Assembly: GCA_004556925.1 (NCBI GenBank) | Contig: SFFI01000011.1 | Coordinates: 18,288-82,287, forward strand | DNA from: Clostridiales bacterium | GTDB lineage: Bacteria; Bacillota; Clostridia; Saccharofermentanales; DTU023 | Direction: 5' to 3' | Length of the DNA: 64,000 bases | Shown here: one piece after another, positions 28,249 through 35,336 of the stretch | How positions within the stretch are numbered: position 1 is the stretch's first letter | Layout: each line of letters begins with the position of its first letter | Translations under genes and position numbers: made by a program | Notes under the pieces: model-generated | Told to the model about the DNA's origin: nothing | Database searches by the model: none | What the model saw: the letters and a program-made list of their open reading frames with translations, nothing else

Positions 28249-28278
28249 AAACGCCGTCGCATATGTGCAACGGCGTTT
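28249..28278 (-). terminator. Terminator of tRNA-Thr
   Basis: AAACGCCGT (28249-28257) pairs perfectly with ACGGCGTTT (28270-28278). It lies four bases beyond the 3' end of the tRNA on the minus strand and is followed there by TTGTTTAA. Confidence 0.75.
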
Positions 28279-28281
28279 ATA

Positions 28282-28357
28282 TGGAGCCAATTATCAGAAT
28301 CGAACTGATGACCTCATCCTTACCATGGATGCGCTCTACCTACTGAGCTAAATTGGC
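28282..28357 (-). tRNA. tRNA-Thr (anticodon GGT)
   Basis: A 76-base cloverleaf on the minus strand with encoded CCA. Acceptor GCCAATT pairs with AATTGGC; the D-arm has GCTC and GAGC; the anticodon stem CATCC/GGATG encloses the loop ATGGTAA with anticodon GGT; the T-arm contains GTTCGAT. All arms pair. Confidence 0.95.
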
Positions 28358-28443
28358 AGATCGCTTATGAGCAAATCGTTTAAATAATTTACCTTAAAAT
28401 CAACTGCGGAGCCTATGATAACAAGAGAAAAACTATCTGTCAA

Positions 28444-28602
28444 TTATTTTTGCTTGCGGCGTAAGACCAGCATGATAATAAAGAGGACAGCGGCCAGGCC
28501 CAAGAAGCCTAATACCATAGGAAGAGTAGACTGCTCACCCGTAGAGGGCAGGGCAGGTGCTAGGACTTGAGCTAGGATCTTCGTTTGAAAGGCTGATAAC
28601 AT
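28444..28602 (-). CDS. Orphan LPXTG-type cell-wall anchor mini-protein (LPSTG), possible remnant
   Basis: A 52-residue frame that is almost entirely a sorting signal: LPSTGEQ at residues 18-24, a hydrophobic helix (VLGFLGLAAVLFIIMLVL), and the basic tail RRKQK before the stop TAA. This is exactly the C-terminal anchor used by sortase substrates, but the N-terminal 17 residues contain no export signal. An in-frame stop closes the frame about 15 codons before the ATG. GAGG lies about 9 bases before the ATG, so it may be translated. A remnant of a deleted surface-protein gene is the likeliest explanation; a genuine small anchored peptide is less likely. A TATAAT box occurs on the same strand at 28721-28726. 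Confidence 0.6.
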   Translation of the reverse strand: MLSAFQTKILAQVLAPALPSTGEQSTLPMVLGFLGLAAVLFIIMLVLRRKQK

Positions 28603-28757
28603 TTTAGTGAACCTCGCGTGTAGGTGGGCTTGACGGCTGAGGATTTAAGCCCACATGATTTTCGCTATCATAGCATACCCAGGGTCCAAGTGTTGAGTGA
28701 TCCTGTATAGTCTCTGGGCGATTATACAAAATTGTAAAGATTAAGTAAGAAATAATG

Positions 28758-28786
28758 TTGACATTCACAAAATCATAGCCTATACT
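28758..28786 (+). promoter_or_regulatory. Consensus sigma-A promoter for the candidate structured RNA
   Basis: TTGACA (28758-28763), a 17-base spacer, and TATACT (28781-28786). It is one of the best promoters in the window, yet no protein gene follows on this strand for two kilobases. Confidence 0.8.
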
Positions 28787-28792
28787 AGGCTC

Positions 28793-29050
28793 AAGCCAAT
28801 CGAAAAGGGCCACGAGCATAGGACTCAAGGACCGGCTTTGAACTTTGAAATCACGACTGTATACTCCGGCGGTTAGCCGATGAACCTTGTTATGGATGAC
28901 ACAAACAGATGACTTGTTGAGTGAGAAGAACAGGGTCGGGGGAACAGGCCAAGTAGATTGGAAGTTACTGAAAGGGGGACTGTAGTTTGAAAGTACAGCC
29001 TCAATGAAACGGGCAAGCATCGTAAAAAGTGTTTGCCCGTTTCGCTTTTT
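28793..29050 (+). ncRNA. Candidate structured non-coding RNA, about 255 nt, family not recognised
   Basis: A stretch bounded by a consensus promoter and a strong terminator, with no Shine-Dalgarno/ORF pair on the plus strand. Several helices can be drawn: CCAATC (28795-28800) with GATTGG; GGCC with GGCC inside it; AAGG and CGGCT with AGCCG and CCTT; GAC-TTGTT with AACAGG-GTC; and CTGTA with TACAG close to the 3' end. It does not show the signatures I know of tmRNA, RNase P RNA, SRP RNA or common riboswitches. The 5' end is estimated from the promoter. It could be a 6S-like or other regulatory RNA. A minus-strand open frame of 138 codons overlaps it but looks accidental. Confidence 0.55.
29006..29050 (+). 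terminator. Terminator of the candidate structured RNA
   Basis: A perfect 11-bp stem, GAAACGGGCAA (29006-29016) with TTGCCCGTTTC (29033-29043), followed by GCTTTTT. Confidence 0.85.
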
Positions 29051-29120
29051 AGGAAGCCCTGCAGGGAGGCCAACCCAGGGTCCAGAGCAGGGAGGTAGGC
29101 ACAGAGTCTTGGCTATCTTT

Positions 29121-29201
29121 AAGTAGTCAATTTGATCCTAAACCCTTAAGAAGTCAGTTAGAACCTAAACACTTAAGAGGTCAATTTGAACCTAAACTTA
29201 G
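29121..29201. repeat. Three 27-bp direct repeats
   Basis: Units beginning AAGTAGTCAATTTGA, AAGAAGTCAGTTAGA and AAGAGGTCAATTTGA start at 29121, 29148 and 29175, each continuing with CCTAAAC. They lie between the structured RNA and the isochorismatase-like gene; no gene is seen in these 230 bases. Confidence 0.8.
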
Positions 29202-29279
29202 CCTAGTCGTTTTTTACCCACTAAACTCAGTCTAGGTCTTTATCCAATTGGCTAGTAGTTCTAGCAGTTTTCTAATGCG

Positions 29280-29846
29280 CTAGTAGTTTTTAACTAAATT
29301 AGAAATTGCCTTAAACTGAGGGGCTTTGGCATCCTTAAGCCAATCAAAAAGAATGTTTTCACTTGTAGTTACCAGGGCCCCCATAGCTCGGAAGTTTTCT
29401 AGAGCCAAAGCCTTATCATCCGGGAAGCGTGAGGACACGGCATCGGCCGCAACAAGCACTTGGTAACCCTCTCCTAGCAAGTCTCTAACTGTTTGATACA
29501 CACAGACATGAGTCTCCGCCCCACACAGGATAACCTGTTGACGGCCACTCTCCTTAAGATGCTTTAATACTTCAGGAATGGCTGCGGTGAAGCGGGTCTT
29601 ATCAAAAACGGGGTGGCCTGCCTCTTCAAGAGATGCCTTGACCTCCGGCAAAGTTTCACCCAAGCCCTTGGGATACTGCTCTGTATAAGAGCCAGGTAAT
29701 TCAAAAAGTTTGGCAGCTTCAGCTAGACGGTAGCAACGCTTGACCACACGTTCGTTATCCTGCATAGCGGGCATCAGGCGCACTTGTACATCGATAGTCA
29801 AAAGGTAGCTTTGGCTAATGTCTAATAAATATTTGTCTTGATTCAT
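29280..29846 (-). CDS. Isochorismatase-family cysteine hydrolase
   Basis: A hydrolase of about 188 residues with the catalytic triad pattern of the family: Asp in the first strand (LLTIDVQVRL), Lys in FDKTRF and the nucleophilic Cys in LCGAETHVCVYQT. Substrates in the family include isochorismate, nicotinamide and N-carbamoyl compounds; the specific one cannot be told. I prefer the ATG at 29846 (MNQDKYLL), since family proteins begin just before the first strand; an in-frame ATG at 29891 would add 15 residues. The Shine-Dalgarno sequence is weak for both. It stands alone between repeat regions. Confidence 0.8.
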   Translation of the reverse strand: MNQDKYLLDISQSYLLTIDVQVRLMPAMQDNERVVKRCYRLAEAAKLFELPGSYTEQYPKGLGETLPEVKASLEEAGHPVFDKTRFTAAIPEVLKHLKESGRQQVILCGAETHVCVYQTVRDLLGEGYQVLVAADAVSSRFPDDKALALENFRAMGALVTTSENILFDWLKDAKAPQFKAISNLVKNY

Positions 29847-29960
29847 AGGGGTCTCAAGGTCCTTTCCGAAAAATACTAGATAAACGGGCATGCTGCTGCC
29901 CTGGAGCTTCTTGCTTTATTGTAACTAATTTTGCGCTCAATAAAGAACGGATTAAAACAA

Positions 29961-30091
29961 GTTTTTGAGGCTTAATTAAGCTATGGCCGTGTCGCATGAA
30001 CTGTCAATGGCGCCTTTGGCGCTGCAGAGCGGTCAAAGACCATTGACAGTTCATGAAGCCCAGCCCCAAAAGTGAACAAGCCTCAAAAACC
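29961..30091. repeat. Nested palindrome
   Basis: An outer inverted pair, GTTTTTGAGGCTT (29961-29973) and AAGCCTCAAAAAC (30079-30091), surrounds a perfect inner pair, CATGAACTGTCAATGG (29995-30010) and CCATTGACAGTTCATG (30040-30055). The right side continues into the interspersed repeat R5. The right outer arm also occurs at about 34777 and, reversed, at 45362. It could fold into a long cruciform or stem-loop. No coding capacity. Confidence 0.75.
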
Positions 30092-30160
30092 TATCGAGTG
30101 TAAGACTTAATTTCCAGTGGAATTTACTGTAAGTATGAATGCAACTCCCCAACCTCTGGC
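30071..30160 (+). repeat. Interspersed repeat R5, copy a
   Basis: Core GTAAGACTTAATTTCCAGTG, then GAATTTACTGTAAG and ATGCAACTCCCC. Related copies are at 30535-30620, 34769-34882 and 45322-45385 (reverse). It lies in the 900-base gene-free stretch between the isochorismatase-like gene and the SH3 lipoprotein gene. Confidence 0.75.
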
Positions 30161-30213
30161 TCTTTCTGCTTTTAGGCCATTTTATGGACATGATCTCCAA
30201 CTTCCTCATTTTT

Positions 30214-30394
30214 CTTACAAGTTTGCAGATAATGTACATCAGGTCCTCGATTTTCTACTTTTGCTCCTCGGTTTTATACATTTATTCAGCTTTACATCGG
30301 GGTTTAGTGCATAAAACAAACGGTCGGAGGGTCAGAACGCTGATTTTACCGAAAAGGCCTCGGCTGCAGCGTACAAAACTTGCAAACTTGTAAG
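30214..30394 (+). mobile_element. 181-bp MITE-like element, copy E2
   Basis: Starts with CTTACAAGTTTGCAG (30214-30228) and ends with TTGCAAACTTGTAAG (30380-30394), an inverted pair with one mismatch. The interior is very similar to copy E3 (46521-46701), including TTTTATACATTTATTCAGCT. It is directly preceded by TCCAACTTCCTCATTT, a partial 28-bp unit. No coding capacity. Confidence 0.7.
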
Positions 30395-30534
30395 AAAATC
30401 CGGAAAGTTGAAGTATCTCGATCTTTCCACCGCCTGGTGGCCTGACCATTTTGCTTCAGAACCAGTAGGCTAGCCATTTTTATTTCGGATTTGTAGCTTA
30501 CAGACAACACCATCTGGTTCAATAATCCTTTTGA

Positions 30535-30620
30535 GGGAAGACTTAATTCCCAGTGGAAGTTACTGTAAGACTAAATGCAACTCCCACTCTTTGGTGTGGA
30601 ACTTACTTTTTCACTTTAGC
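30535..30620 (+). repeat. Interspersed repeat R5, copy b
   Basis: Same core as copy a (AAGACTTAATTCCCAGTGGA), followed by the extended 3' part GTGTGGAACTTACTTTTTCA. The 75 bases before it contain degenerate traces of the other families; nothing else is seen. Confidence 0.75.
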
Positions 30621-30791
30621 AAATTTAATGAAGCTCGCTAACTCGCTAATATGCTTTCATTTCTATTAAAAAGAATGTAATATATCTTGAAGATATTTGT
30701 AACACTTTTATGAATGCAGCGTGCTGATTTTTTGTGGTTTTTAATAAATGTTTTGAGGTTTTTGCCCAAATACCTAGAGGTGGGGTGTGCA

Positions 30792-31274
30792 ATGAACAAA
30801 TTTGAAAAACTAGTCTTAGCCTTTTGTTGCTTGATTTGTCTGAGCCTGCTTTTCACCGCTTGTTCGAACAAGGGCGAGCAAGTGGGACCCAAATTTCAAG
30901 CTGGCTTGGGTCAAGCCCAGTGGAAGGCCTTTGGTAAGGCCGATAGTTTGCTGAGTGCCAAGCTGAAGGCCCAGGCCGACACAGAGGCCAAGGAAGACAA
31001 AAAGGCCCAGGACAAGGAAGGCCCTTCGGACGATAAAGAGGATTCTCAAGACTTTGAGCCCGCACAATTTACGACCCTCTATGATGTCAACATGCGGAGC
31101 GGACCGAGTACTGATTACGATGTTGTAGAACTTCTAGATGCCAACACACTAGTGGACCAAACGGGACCAGAAGAAGATGGCTGGCTGCCGGTCGCTGCAG
31201 GAGATACTCAGGGCTATATCCGTAAAGATTTGCTCACCCCGGCTTCTCAAATGCCGGCCTCAGTGAGGCCATAG
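30792..31274 (+). CDS. Lipoprotein with a bacterial SH3 domain
   Basis: A 160-residue exported lipoprotein. The signal peptide ends in the lipobox LFTAC with the lipidated Cys at residue 24. An acidic/Lys-rich spacer (residues 60-100) leads to an SH3b domain of about 60 residues (YDVNMRSGPSTDYDVVELL, then GWLPVAAGDTQGYIRKDLL), a fold that often binds peptidoglycan. I chose the ATG at 30792 because GAGGTGGGG precedes it and the signal peptide begins there; an upstream in-frame ATG at 30714 would place charged residues before the signal. The gene precedes a single-pass membrane protein and an Mrp ATPase. Confidence 0.88.
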   Translation: MNKFEKLVLAFCCLICLSLLFTACSNKGEQVGPKFQAGLGQAQWKAFGKADSLLSAKLKAQADTEAKEDKKAQDKEGPSDDKEDSQDFEPAQFTTLYDVNMRSGPSTDYDVVELLDANTLVDQTGPEEDGWLPVAAGDTQGYIRKDLLTPASQMPASVRP

Positions 31275-31341
31275 GCAAGGGTTACGGCGCATGCAAGGTT
31301 TGCCACTAATGAGGCACTTAAGCTAGGAGACTTCGATTGAT

Positions 31342-32265
31342 ATGTACCAAAATAATCCACTGAACAATAGCAATCCGCATGACCAAACCGCTAATGGTCT
31401 TGATAATATGGGGGGTTACGACGAGAATCAGCCATACGACTACGATGATAACCAGCCATACGATTACTACCAAGATTCTTATGAAGACCCCCAGGATGAA
31501 TACTACCAAGAGCCCCAGGGTGAATACTATCATCAGCCTTCTTACAGTTATAGGCAGAATCAGACCGATACAGACTATTACCTTGAGGATGGCCCCGGCT
31601 ATTACCAGGAAGATCCATACCAGTCCCTAAACCAAGTTCCAGCTGGAGAGGTTGACGCAGTGACCACTGCGAGACAACAGCGGATGAAGCTGGTTGGGAT
31701 CATAGTGGTCGTGCTTATTGTGTTAGTGACTGTTCTCGTTAAAACTGCTGGCCCCAAGCAAGCTCCAAAGTCAGGGGATCAAGTTCAACTGAAATCGGAA
31801 ACCCCAAGAGAGACCTTTCAGGATTTCAACTTCCAGATTCCGGATGGTTGGAAGGTTTTGGACCTAGCGAAACCAGAGGAAGCAGACTTTACACGCAGCT
31901 ATGTTCCGAAAAATGCTTCTAAGGGAGAAGTTTTTACGATTTATACGCCTGGGCCGAGCCAGCAGAATCAGGCTGCCCTAGAGAAGCTTTCAGAAGAGGA
32001 AATACTTACCTCTTATTTGGAGGCTGTGCAGCAGGATAGCCAGATCCATGATTTTTCGCCTTTACAAGACAGCTATCCCTTGGGCCTGGCCCACCGTAGT
32101 TATAGTTATAAGTTTAGTCAGGCTCCAGACCTGGCTTATGTGGTGAACACTGTGGTGCTGAAGGAGGGACAACTGTTTGTCTTTCAAACTGCGGCCGAAG
32201 AAGGTGACCAGGCCTGGGTCGAAACTGCCCATGCAGAAATTCTTCAGAGCTTGAAACTTCAATAG
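31342..32265 (+). CDS. Single-pass membrane protein with a Tyr/Asp/Gln-rich cytoplasmic region
   Basis: A 307-residue protein whose specific family I do not recognise. Residues 1-110 are low in complexity, rich in Tyr, Asp, Asn, Gln and Pro (repeated QPYDYDDN-like and EYYQEPQ-like units). One membrane helix follows at about 116-133 (VGIIVVVLIVLVTVLV). The outside domain of about 150 residues (NFQIPDGWKVLDL, then SYSYKFSQAPDLAYVVNTVVL) resembles the small PsbP-like or lipoprotein domains of surface proteins, but this is weak. Start ATG with CTAGGAG upstream. The gene ends 11 bases before the Mrp gene, so they are likely co-transcribed. Confidence 0.65.
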   Translation: MYQNNPLNNSNPHDQTANGLDNMGGYDENQPYDYDDNQPYDYYQDSYEDPQDEYYQEPQGEYYHQPSYSYRQNQTDTDYYLEDGPGYYQEDPYQSLNQVPAGEVDAVTTARQQRMKLVGIIVVVLIVLVTVLVKTAGPKQAPKSGDQVQLKSETPRETFQDFNFQIPDGWKVLDLAKPEEADFTRSYVPKNASKGEVFTIYTPGPSQQNQAALEKLSEEEILTSYLEAVQQDSQIHDFSPLQDSYPLGLAHRSYSYKFSQAPDLAYVVNTVVLKEGQLFVFQTAAEEGDQAWVETAHAEILQSLKLQ

Positions 32266-32276
32266 GGAGATATTTT

Positions 32277-33125
32277 ATGAGCCAAACATGTAAGCATAAT
32301 TGTGAAGGCTGTTCTGCGGAATGCGGCGAACGCCAGGCCAGCAAGCCTGATTTTTCTGCCCCCTTGCACCCACTGTCTCAGGTCAATAAAGTCCTTGCCG
32401 TCATGTCCGGCAAGGGCGGCGTGGGCAAGTCCCTGGTTACTTCGCTGCTTGCAGCCCATTTACAGGCGAGGGGCAAACAGACGGCTATCTTAGATGCAGA
32501 TATCACAGGCCCTTCAATCCCCAAAGCCTTTGGCCTTACTGACCAGGCGAGGGGGAGTGACGCCGGCATTTTCCCCGTGAAGACCAGGACCGGCATAGAT
32601 GTGATGTCTATTAACTTGTTATTGCATGACTATACAGAGCCTGTCGTTTGGCGGGGTCCCATTATTGCGGGTACGGTCAAGCAGTTTTGGTCAGAGGTCA
32701 TCTGGACTGAAGAAGATTTCATGGTGGTCGATATGCCTCCTGGAACAGGCGATGTTCCCTTGACCGTCTTTCAGTCCCTCCCAGTTGAGGGGATTGTTGT
32801 GGTCACATCGCCCCAGGATTTGGTATCCATGATTGTGGCCAAGGCAGTTAAGATGGCGGAGATGATGCAGATTCCTGTTTTAGGCCTGGTGGAAAATATG
32901 TCCTACTTTACTTGCCCGGACAACGGCAAGGACTACCAAATTTTTGGGAACAGCCATATTGAAGAAATTGCCTTAGCCCACCATCTGCCGGTCTTAGCCC
33001 GTATTCCTATTGATCCGGCCATCTCCCAAGCGGTGGACCAAGGTAGCATTGAAGGTCTGCCATCACCCTGGCTGGATCCTCTGGTAGATAAGGTCATGTC
33101 GCTTGAAGCGGTCCCAGAGGCCTAG
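32277..33125 (+). CDS. Mrp/NBP35-type Fe-S cluster carrier ATPase
   Basis: A 282-residue cytoplasmic P-loop protein. The deviant Walker A KGGVGKS is at residues 46-52, DADITGPS follows, and the switch region is VVDMPPGTGD. The N-terminus has four Cys (residues 5, 9, 12 and 16), as in NBP35-type proteins. A later segment, YFTCPDNGKDYQIF, has a single Cys where Mrp proteins usually show a CxxC pair, so cluster binding may rely on the N-terminal Cys. Proteins of this family assemble and transfer [4Fe-4S] clusters. It could serve the polyferredoxin gene 4 kb away, but that is inference. Confidence 0.92.
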   Translation: MSQTCKHNCEGCSAECGERQASKPDFSAPLHPLSQVNKVLAVMSGKGGVGKSLVTSLLAAHLQARGKQTAILDADITGPSIPKAFGLTDQARGSDAGIFPVKTRTGIDVMSINLLLHDYTEPVVWRGPIIAGTVKQFWSEVIWTEEDFMVVDMPPGTGDVPLTVFQSLPVEGIVVVTSPQDLVSMIVAKAVKMAEMMQIPVLGLVENMSYFTCPDNGKDYQIFGNSHIEEIALAHHLPVLARIPIDPAISQAVDQGSIEGLPSPWLDPLVDKVMSLEAVPEA

Positions 33126-33158
33126 TCGGTACGTCCCTTCGCTACTTCGCATTGCTGA

Positions 33159-34349
33159 CTATTTTACTAAGTCGTTCATAACTACCACCTGGTCGTGAAC
33201 AGCTGTGGCGGAGTTTGGATCATCTGTTAGTGCGCCCAAGGTGATTAAGACGTAGCGCCGACCATTTTTCTCAAATAGGCTGGCTTGACATTGCTCCTTG
33301 CCAGTATAGCCGGATTTTCCGGCCAGAATTCTGGTTGCGAAATCCGGATCCGAATTAAATTTCCAAATAAAGGTAGAGAGCATTCCCAGGCCTTCTGGAT
33401 AGAAATCGTCTGGGGCCATGCCATAGTTATTAGAGCCAGCAATTTTGACAAAACGCTCATCTTGGGAGGCTGACCAGAAAAGCTTGGCCATGTCATGCGC
33501 AGTGGAATACAGGCCCTCTTCAGGCAGGCCCGTCGGATTGGTAAAGTGGCTGTGCTTGAGGCCTAAGTCTTGCGCCTTGGCATTCATGGCTTGGACAAAG
33601 GCTTCTTGACTGCCAGAAATCTCGCGGGCGAGAGCATGGGCAGCATCTGCTCCAGAAGGGAGGAGGAGGCCATTCAGCAGGTCTTCAATCGTGACACTTT
33701 GTCCTGCCTGAAAGCCAGCCGTGCTGGCGTCTGCTTCTGCCAGTCCGGCGATATCTTCTTCCTGGATGATCACTTCTTGGTTCAAGTCTGCATAATGGTC
33801 TAAAGCCAGAAGGGCAGTAAGTACCTTGGTGAGAGAGGCGGGCGGGAGGGATTGGTCAGCTTTCCCTTCAGCCAAGACCAAGCCAGTTTCAAAATCCATA
33901 AGACAATAGCTTTGGCTGATCAGTTGACTGGGGTCGAAGTTTTCTTTGATGTGCGCCTGGATAAGCTCTGCCTGAGCCTGCTTTTCTTGAGCTGAAAGCC
34001 CTTCCGTAGAGCTTCTGGCACTCGAGACTGATGTGACCGCCTTTGTACTGGTTGTGGCGGTATTTTCGCTTTCTGCGCTCGGGAGGACACTTGCAGAAGC
34101 TTCGGTCAATATTTCCTCTTCAGATGGCGGAGAAAAATGAAAGTTGCTTTCCCCCTCGCGCACCAGACCCTGTTCGTTATTTGGAAAGAAGACCTTATTC
34201 CTTAGTAAAAGAAAAATCACAGCGGCCAACAAAATAAGCGCGATGCAGGCCAAAATAACAAGTAGAGGGCTTGTCCTAGACTTTTCCCCCAACGCTCGCC
34301 CTCGTGTAGCCTGCCGCCTATCATCTTTCCCAGAATCTAGCTTACGCAT
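33159..34349 (-). CDS. D-alanyl-D-alanine carboxypeptidase (S11 family)
   Basis: A 396-residue membrane-anchored penicillin-binding protein. A membrane helix lies at about residues 28-50, then a Ser/Thr/Glu-rich spacer. Catalytic motifs are S172-L-T-K175 (SxxK), S232-G-A in the position of SxN, and K345-S-G in place of KTG. The Ala in the second motif and Ser in the third are unusual but occur in some family members. It trims the terminal D-Ala of peptidoglycan stem peptides outside the cell. It lacks the C-terminal amphipathic anchor of PBP5. ATG with AAGGAG upstream; it converges with the Mrp gene. Confidence 0.9.
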   Translation of the reverse strand: MRKLDSGKDDRRQATRGRALGEKSRTSPLLVILACIALILLAAVIFLLLRNKVFFPNNEQGLVREGESNFHFSPPSEEEILTEASASVLPSAESENTATTSTKAVTSVSSARSSTEGLSAQEKQAQAELIQAHIKENFDPSQLISQSYCLMDFETGLVLAEGKADQSLPPASLTKVLTALLALDHYADLNQEVIIQEEDIAGLAEADASTAGFQAGQSVTIEDLLNGLLLPSGADAAHALAREISGSQEAFVQAMNAKAQDLGLKHSHFTNPTGLPEEGLYSTAHDMAKLFWSASQDERFVKIAGSNNYGMAPDDFYPEGLGMLSTFIWKFNSDPDFATRILAGKSGYTGKEQCQASLFEKNGRRYVLITLGALTDDPNSATAVHDQVVVMNDLVK

Positions 34350-34550
34350 CTTAATACTCCTTGTACTTTTACCTCTAAATGGCTTATCCGCTCCCTAGTT
34401 TACACAGCAGCATAGTAAAAAAGCAAAATTAAACAAAAAGACCTGCTTTGCCGCCAAGCACGGGCTAAGCCAAAGCGAAAAGTTAGCTCCACTTTTCACT
34501 CCGCTAATCAGCGAGACTTTTAACTCTGATTATACAAGCTCCGCTTTCCC

Positions 34551-34606
34551 ACTCAGTACATCCAACTTCTTCATTTTCACTCAGTACATCCAACTTCTTC
34601 ATTTTT
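34551..34606 (+). repeat. 28-bp repeat, two units
   Basis: Two units of the same 28-bp family as the large arrays start at 34551 and 34579 (ACTCAGTACATCCAACTTCT). They run directly into CTTACAAGTTTGCA, the terminal sequence of the E element, which is otherwise missing here. Confidence 0.8.
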
Positions 34607-34752
34607 CTTACAAGTTTGCAAGTAATGGATGGGTTTACTCTCAGAAACAGAGGCCAAACCACCCATTACTTGCAGATTTGCCCTAGATACCATCCACTAG
34701 CTGCAAACTTGCCCGATGGCTCGTCCATTAGTTGCAAAAATGCCCGAGAATC
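34607..34752 (+). repeat. ATTACTTGC block, copy C
   Basis: Carries GCAAGTAATGGATG, the inverted CACCCATTACTTGC, then CATCCACTAGCTGCAA and CCATTAGTTGCAAAAATGCC. It matches copy A (6817-6975) and, in reverse, copy B (46195-46372). Here the 74-bp array that normally follows is missing and R5 follows instead. Confidence 0.8.
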
Positions 34753-34768
34753 CGAAAATCCGAAAAAA

Positions 34769-34882
34769 GTTAACACGCCTCAAAAACCTATGGAGGGTAA
34801 GACTTAATTCCCAGCGGAATTTGCTGTAAGACTAAATGCAACTCCCCACCCTTTAGTGTGGAATTTACTTTTTCACTTTGCC
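34769..34882 (+). repeat. Interspersed repeat R5, copy c
   Basis: The fullest copy: TTAACACGCCTCAAAAACCT, then GTAAGACTTAATTCCCAG, GACTAAATGCAACTCCCC and GTGTGGAATTTACTTTTTCA. It lies 74 bases before tRNA-Met. The whole stretch 34350-34955 has no gene. Confidence 0.8.
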
Positions 34883-34955
34883 GTCTGAGAAAATTCTTTG
34901 GGATATTTGACAAGTGAAAAAAGCTCTGTTAGTATTCAAAAGCGCTGGTAAATTC

Positions 34956-35032
34956 GGCGGCGTAGCTCAGCTGGCCAGAGCAATCGGTTCATACCCGATC
35001 GGTCGTAAGTTCAAATCTTACCGCCGCTACCA
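34956..35032 (+). tRNA. tRNA-Met (anticodon CAT)
   Basis: A 77-base cloverleaf with encoded CCA. Acceptor GGCGGCG pairs with CGCCGCT (one G-T pair at position 1-72), the D-arm has GCTC and GAGC, the anticodon stem ATCGG/CCGAT encloses TTCATAC, and the T-arm has GTTCAAAT. The anticodon stem lacks the three consecutive G-C pairs of initiator tRNA, so this is probably elongator Met. A lysidine-modified Ile tRNA with CAT cannot be excluded by eye. Confidence 0.88.
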
Positions 35033-35035
35033 TAT

Positions 35036-35111
35036 GGCCCGTTGGTCAAGAGGTTTAAGACACCGCCCTTTCACGGCGGAGTCAGGGGTTCGATTCCCCT
35101 ACGGGTCACCA
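35036..35111 (+). tRNA. tRNA-Glu (anticodon TTC)
   Basis: A 76-base tRNA directly after tRNA-Met. Acceptor GGCCCGT pairs with ACGGGTC, with a terminal CACCA. The anticodon stem CCGCC/GGCGG encloses CTTTCAC (anticodon TTC) and the T-arm has GTTCGATT. Confidence 0.93.
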
Positions 35112-35147
35112 AAAAGCTCCAGGATTCATGTCCCGGAGCTTTTTCTA
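35109..35147 (+). terminator. Terminator of the tRNA-Met/tRNA-Glu unit
   Basis: AAAAAGCTCC pairs with GGAGCTTTTT around a 16-base loop. It starts at the CCA end of tRNA-Glu. Confidence 0.85.
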
Positions 35148-35190
35148 TGCCCGAAATGGTGAGATCCAAAAATATGATTTTCTCGTAACG

Positions 35191-35336
35191 GCATCCAGGG
35201 TTCAGATCAGACCACTTATATTCTAAGGGCGGCGTCCAGGGCCAGATCAGACCACTTATATTCTAAGGGCGGCATCCAGGGTTCAGATCAGACCACTTAT
35301 ATTCTAAGGGCGGCGTCCAGGGCCAGATCAGACCGT
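35191..35336. repeat. Tandem duplication of the 3' end of phoH (four units of 40-41 bp)
   Basis: The motif AGATCAGACCACTTATATTC recurs at 40- or 41-base intervals (GATCAG at 35205, 35245, 35286 and 35326). Two alternating forms (CATCCAGGGTTCAG and CGTCCAGGGCCAG) suggest that an 81-bp doublet was duplicated. The last unit is the genuine end of phoH (codons for the final SDLALDAALRI and stop); the other three are non-coding copies beyond the stop. Confidence 0.85.

Noticed and set aside
28604..29020. 138-codon open frame on the minus strand
   Set aside because: It is antisense to the candidate structured RNA, has no Shine-Dalgarno sequence, and its composition looks random. It cannot be fully excluded.
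28793..29050. c-di-GMP riboswitch, tmRNA, RNase P RNA or SRP RNA
   Set aside because: A short resemblance to a c-di-GMP aptamer (GGCGGTTAGCCGATG) lacks the other conserved parts, and the signature sequences of the other RNAs are missing.
34914..35162. Open frame of 82 codons on the plus strand
   Set aside because: It runs through tRNA-Met and tRNA-Glu and their terminator; the tRNAs explain the sequence.
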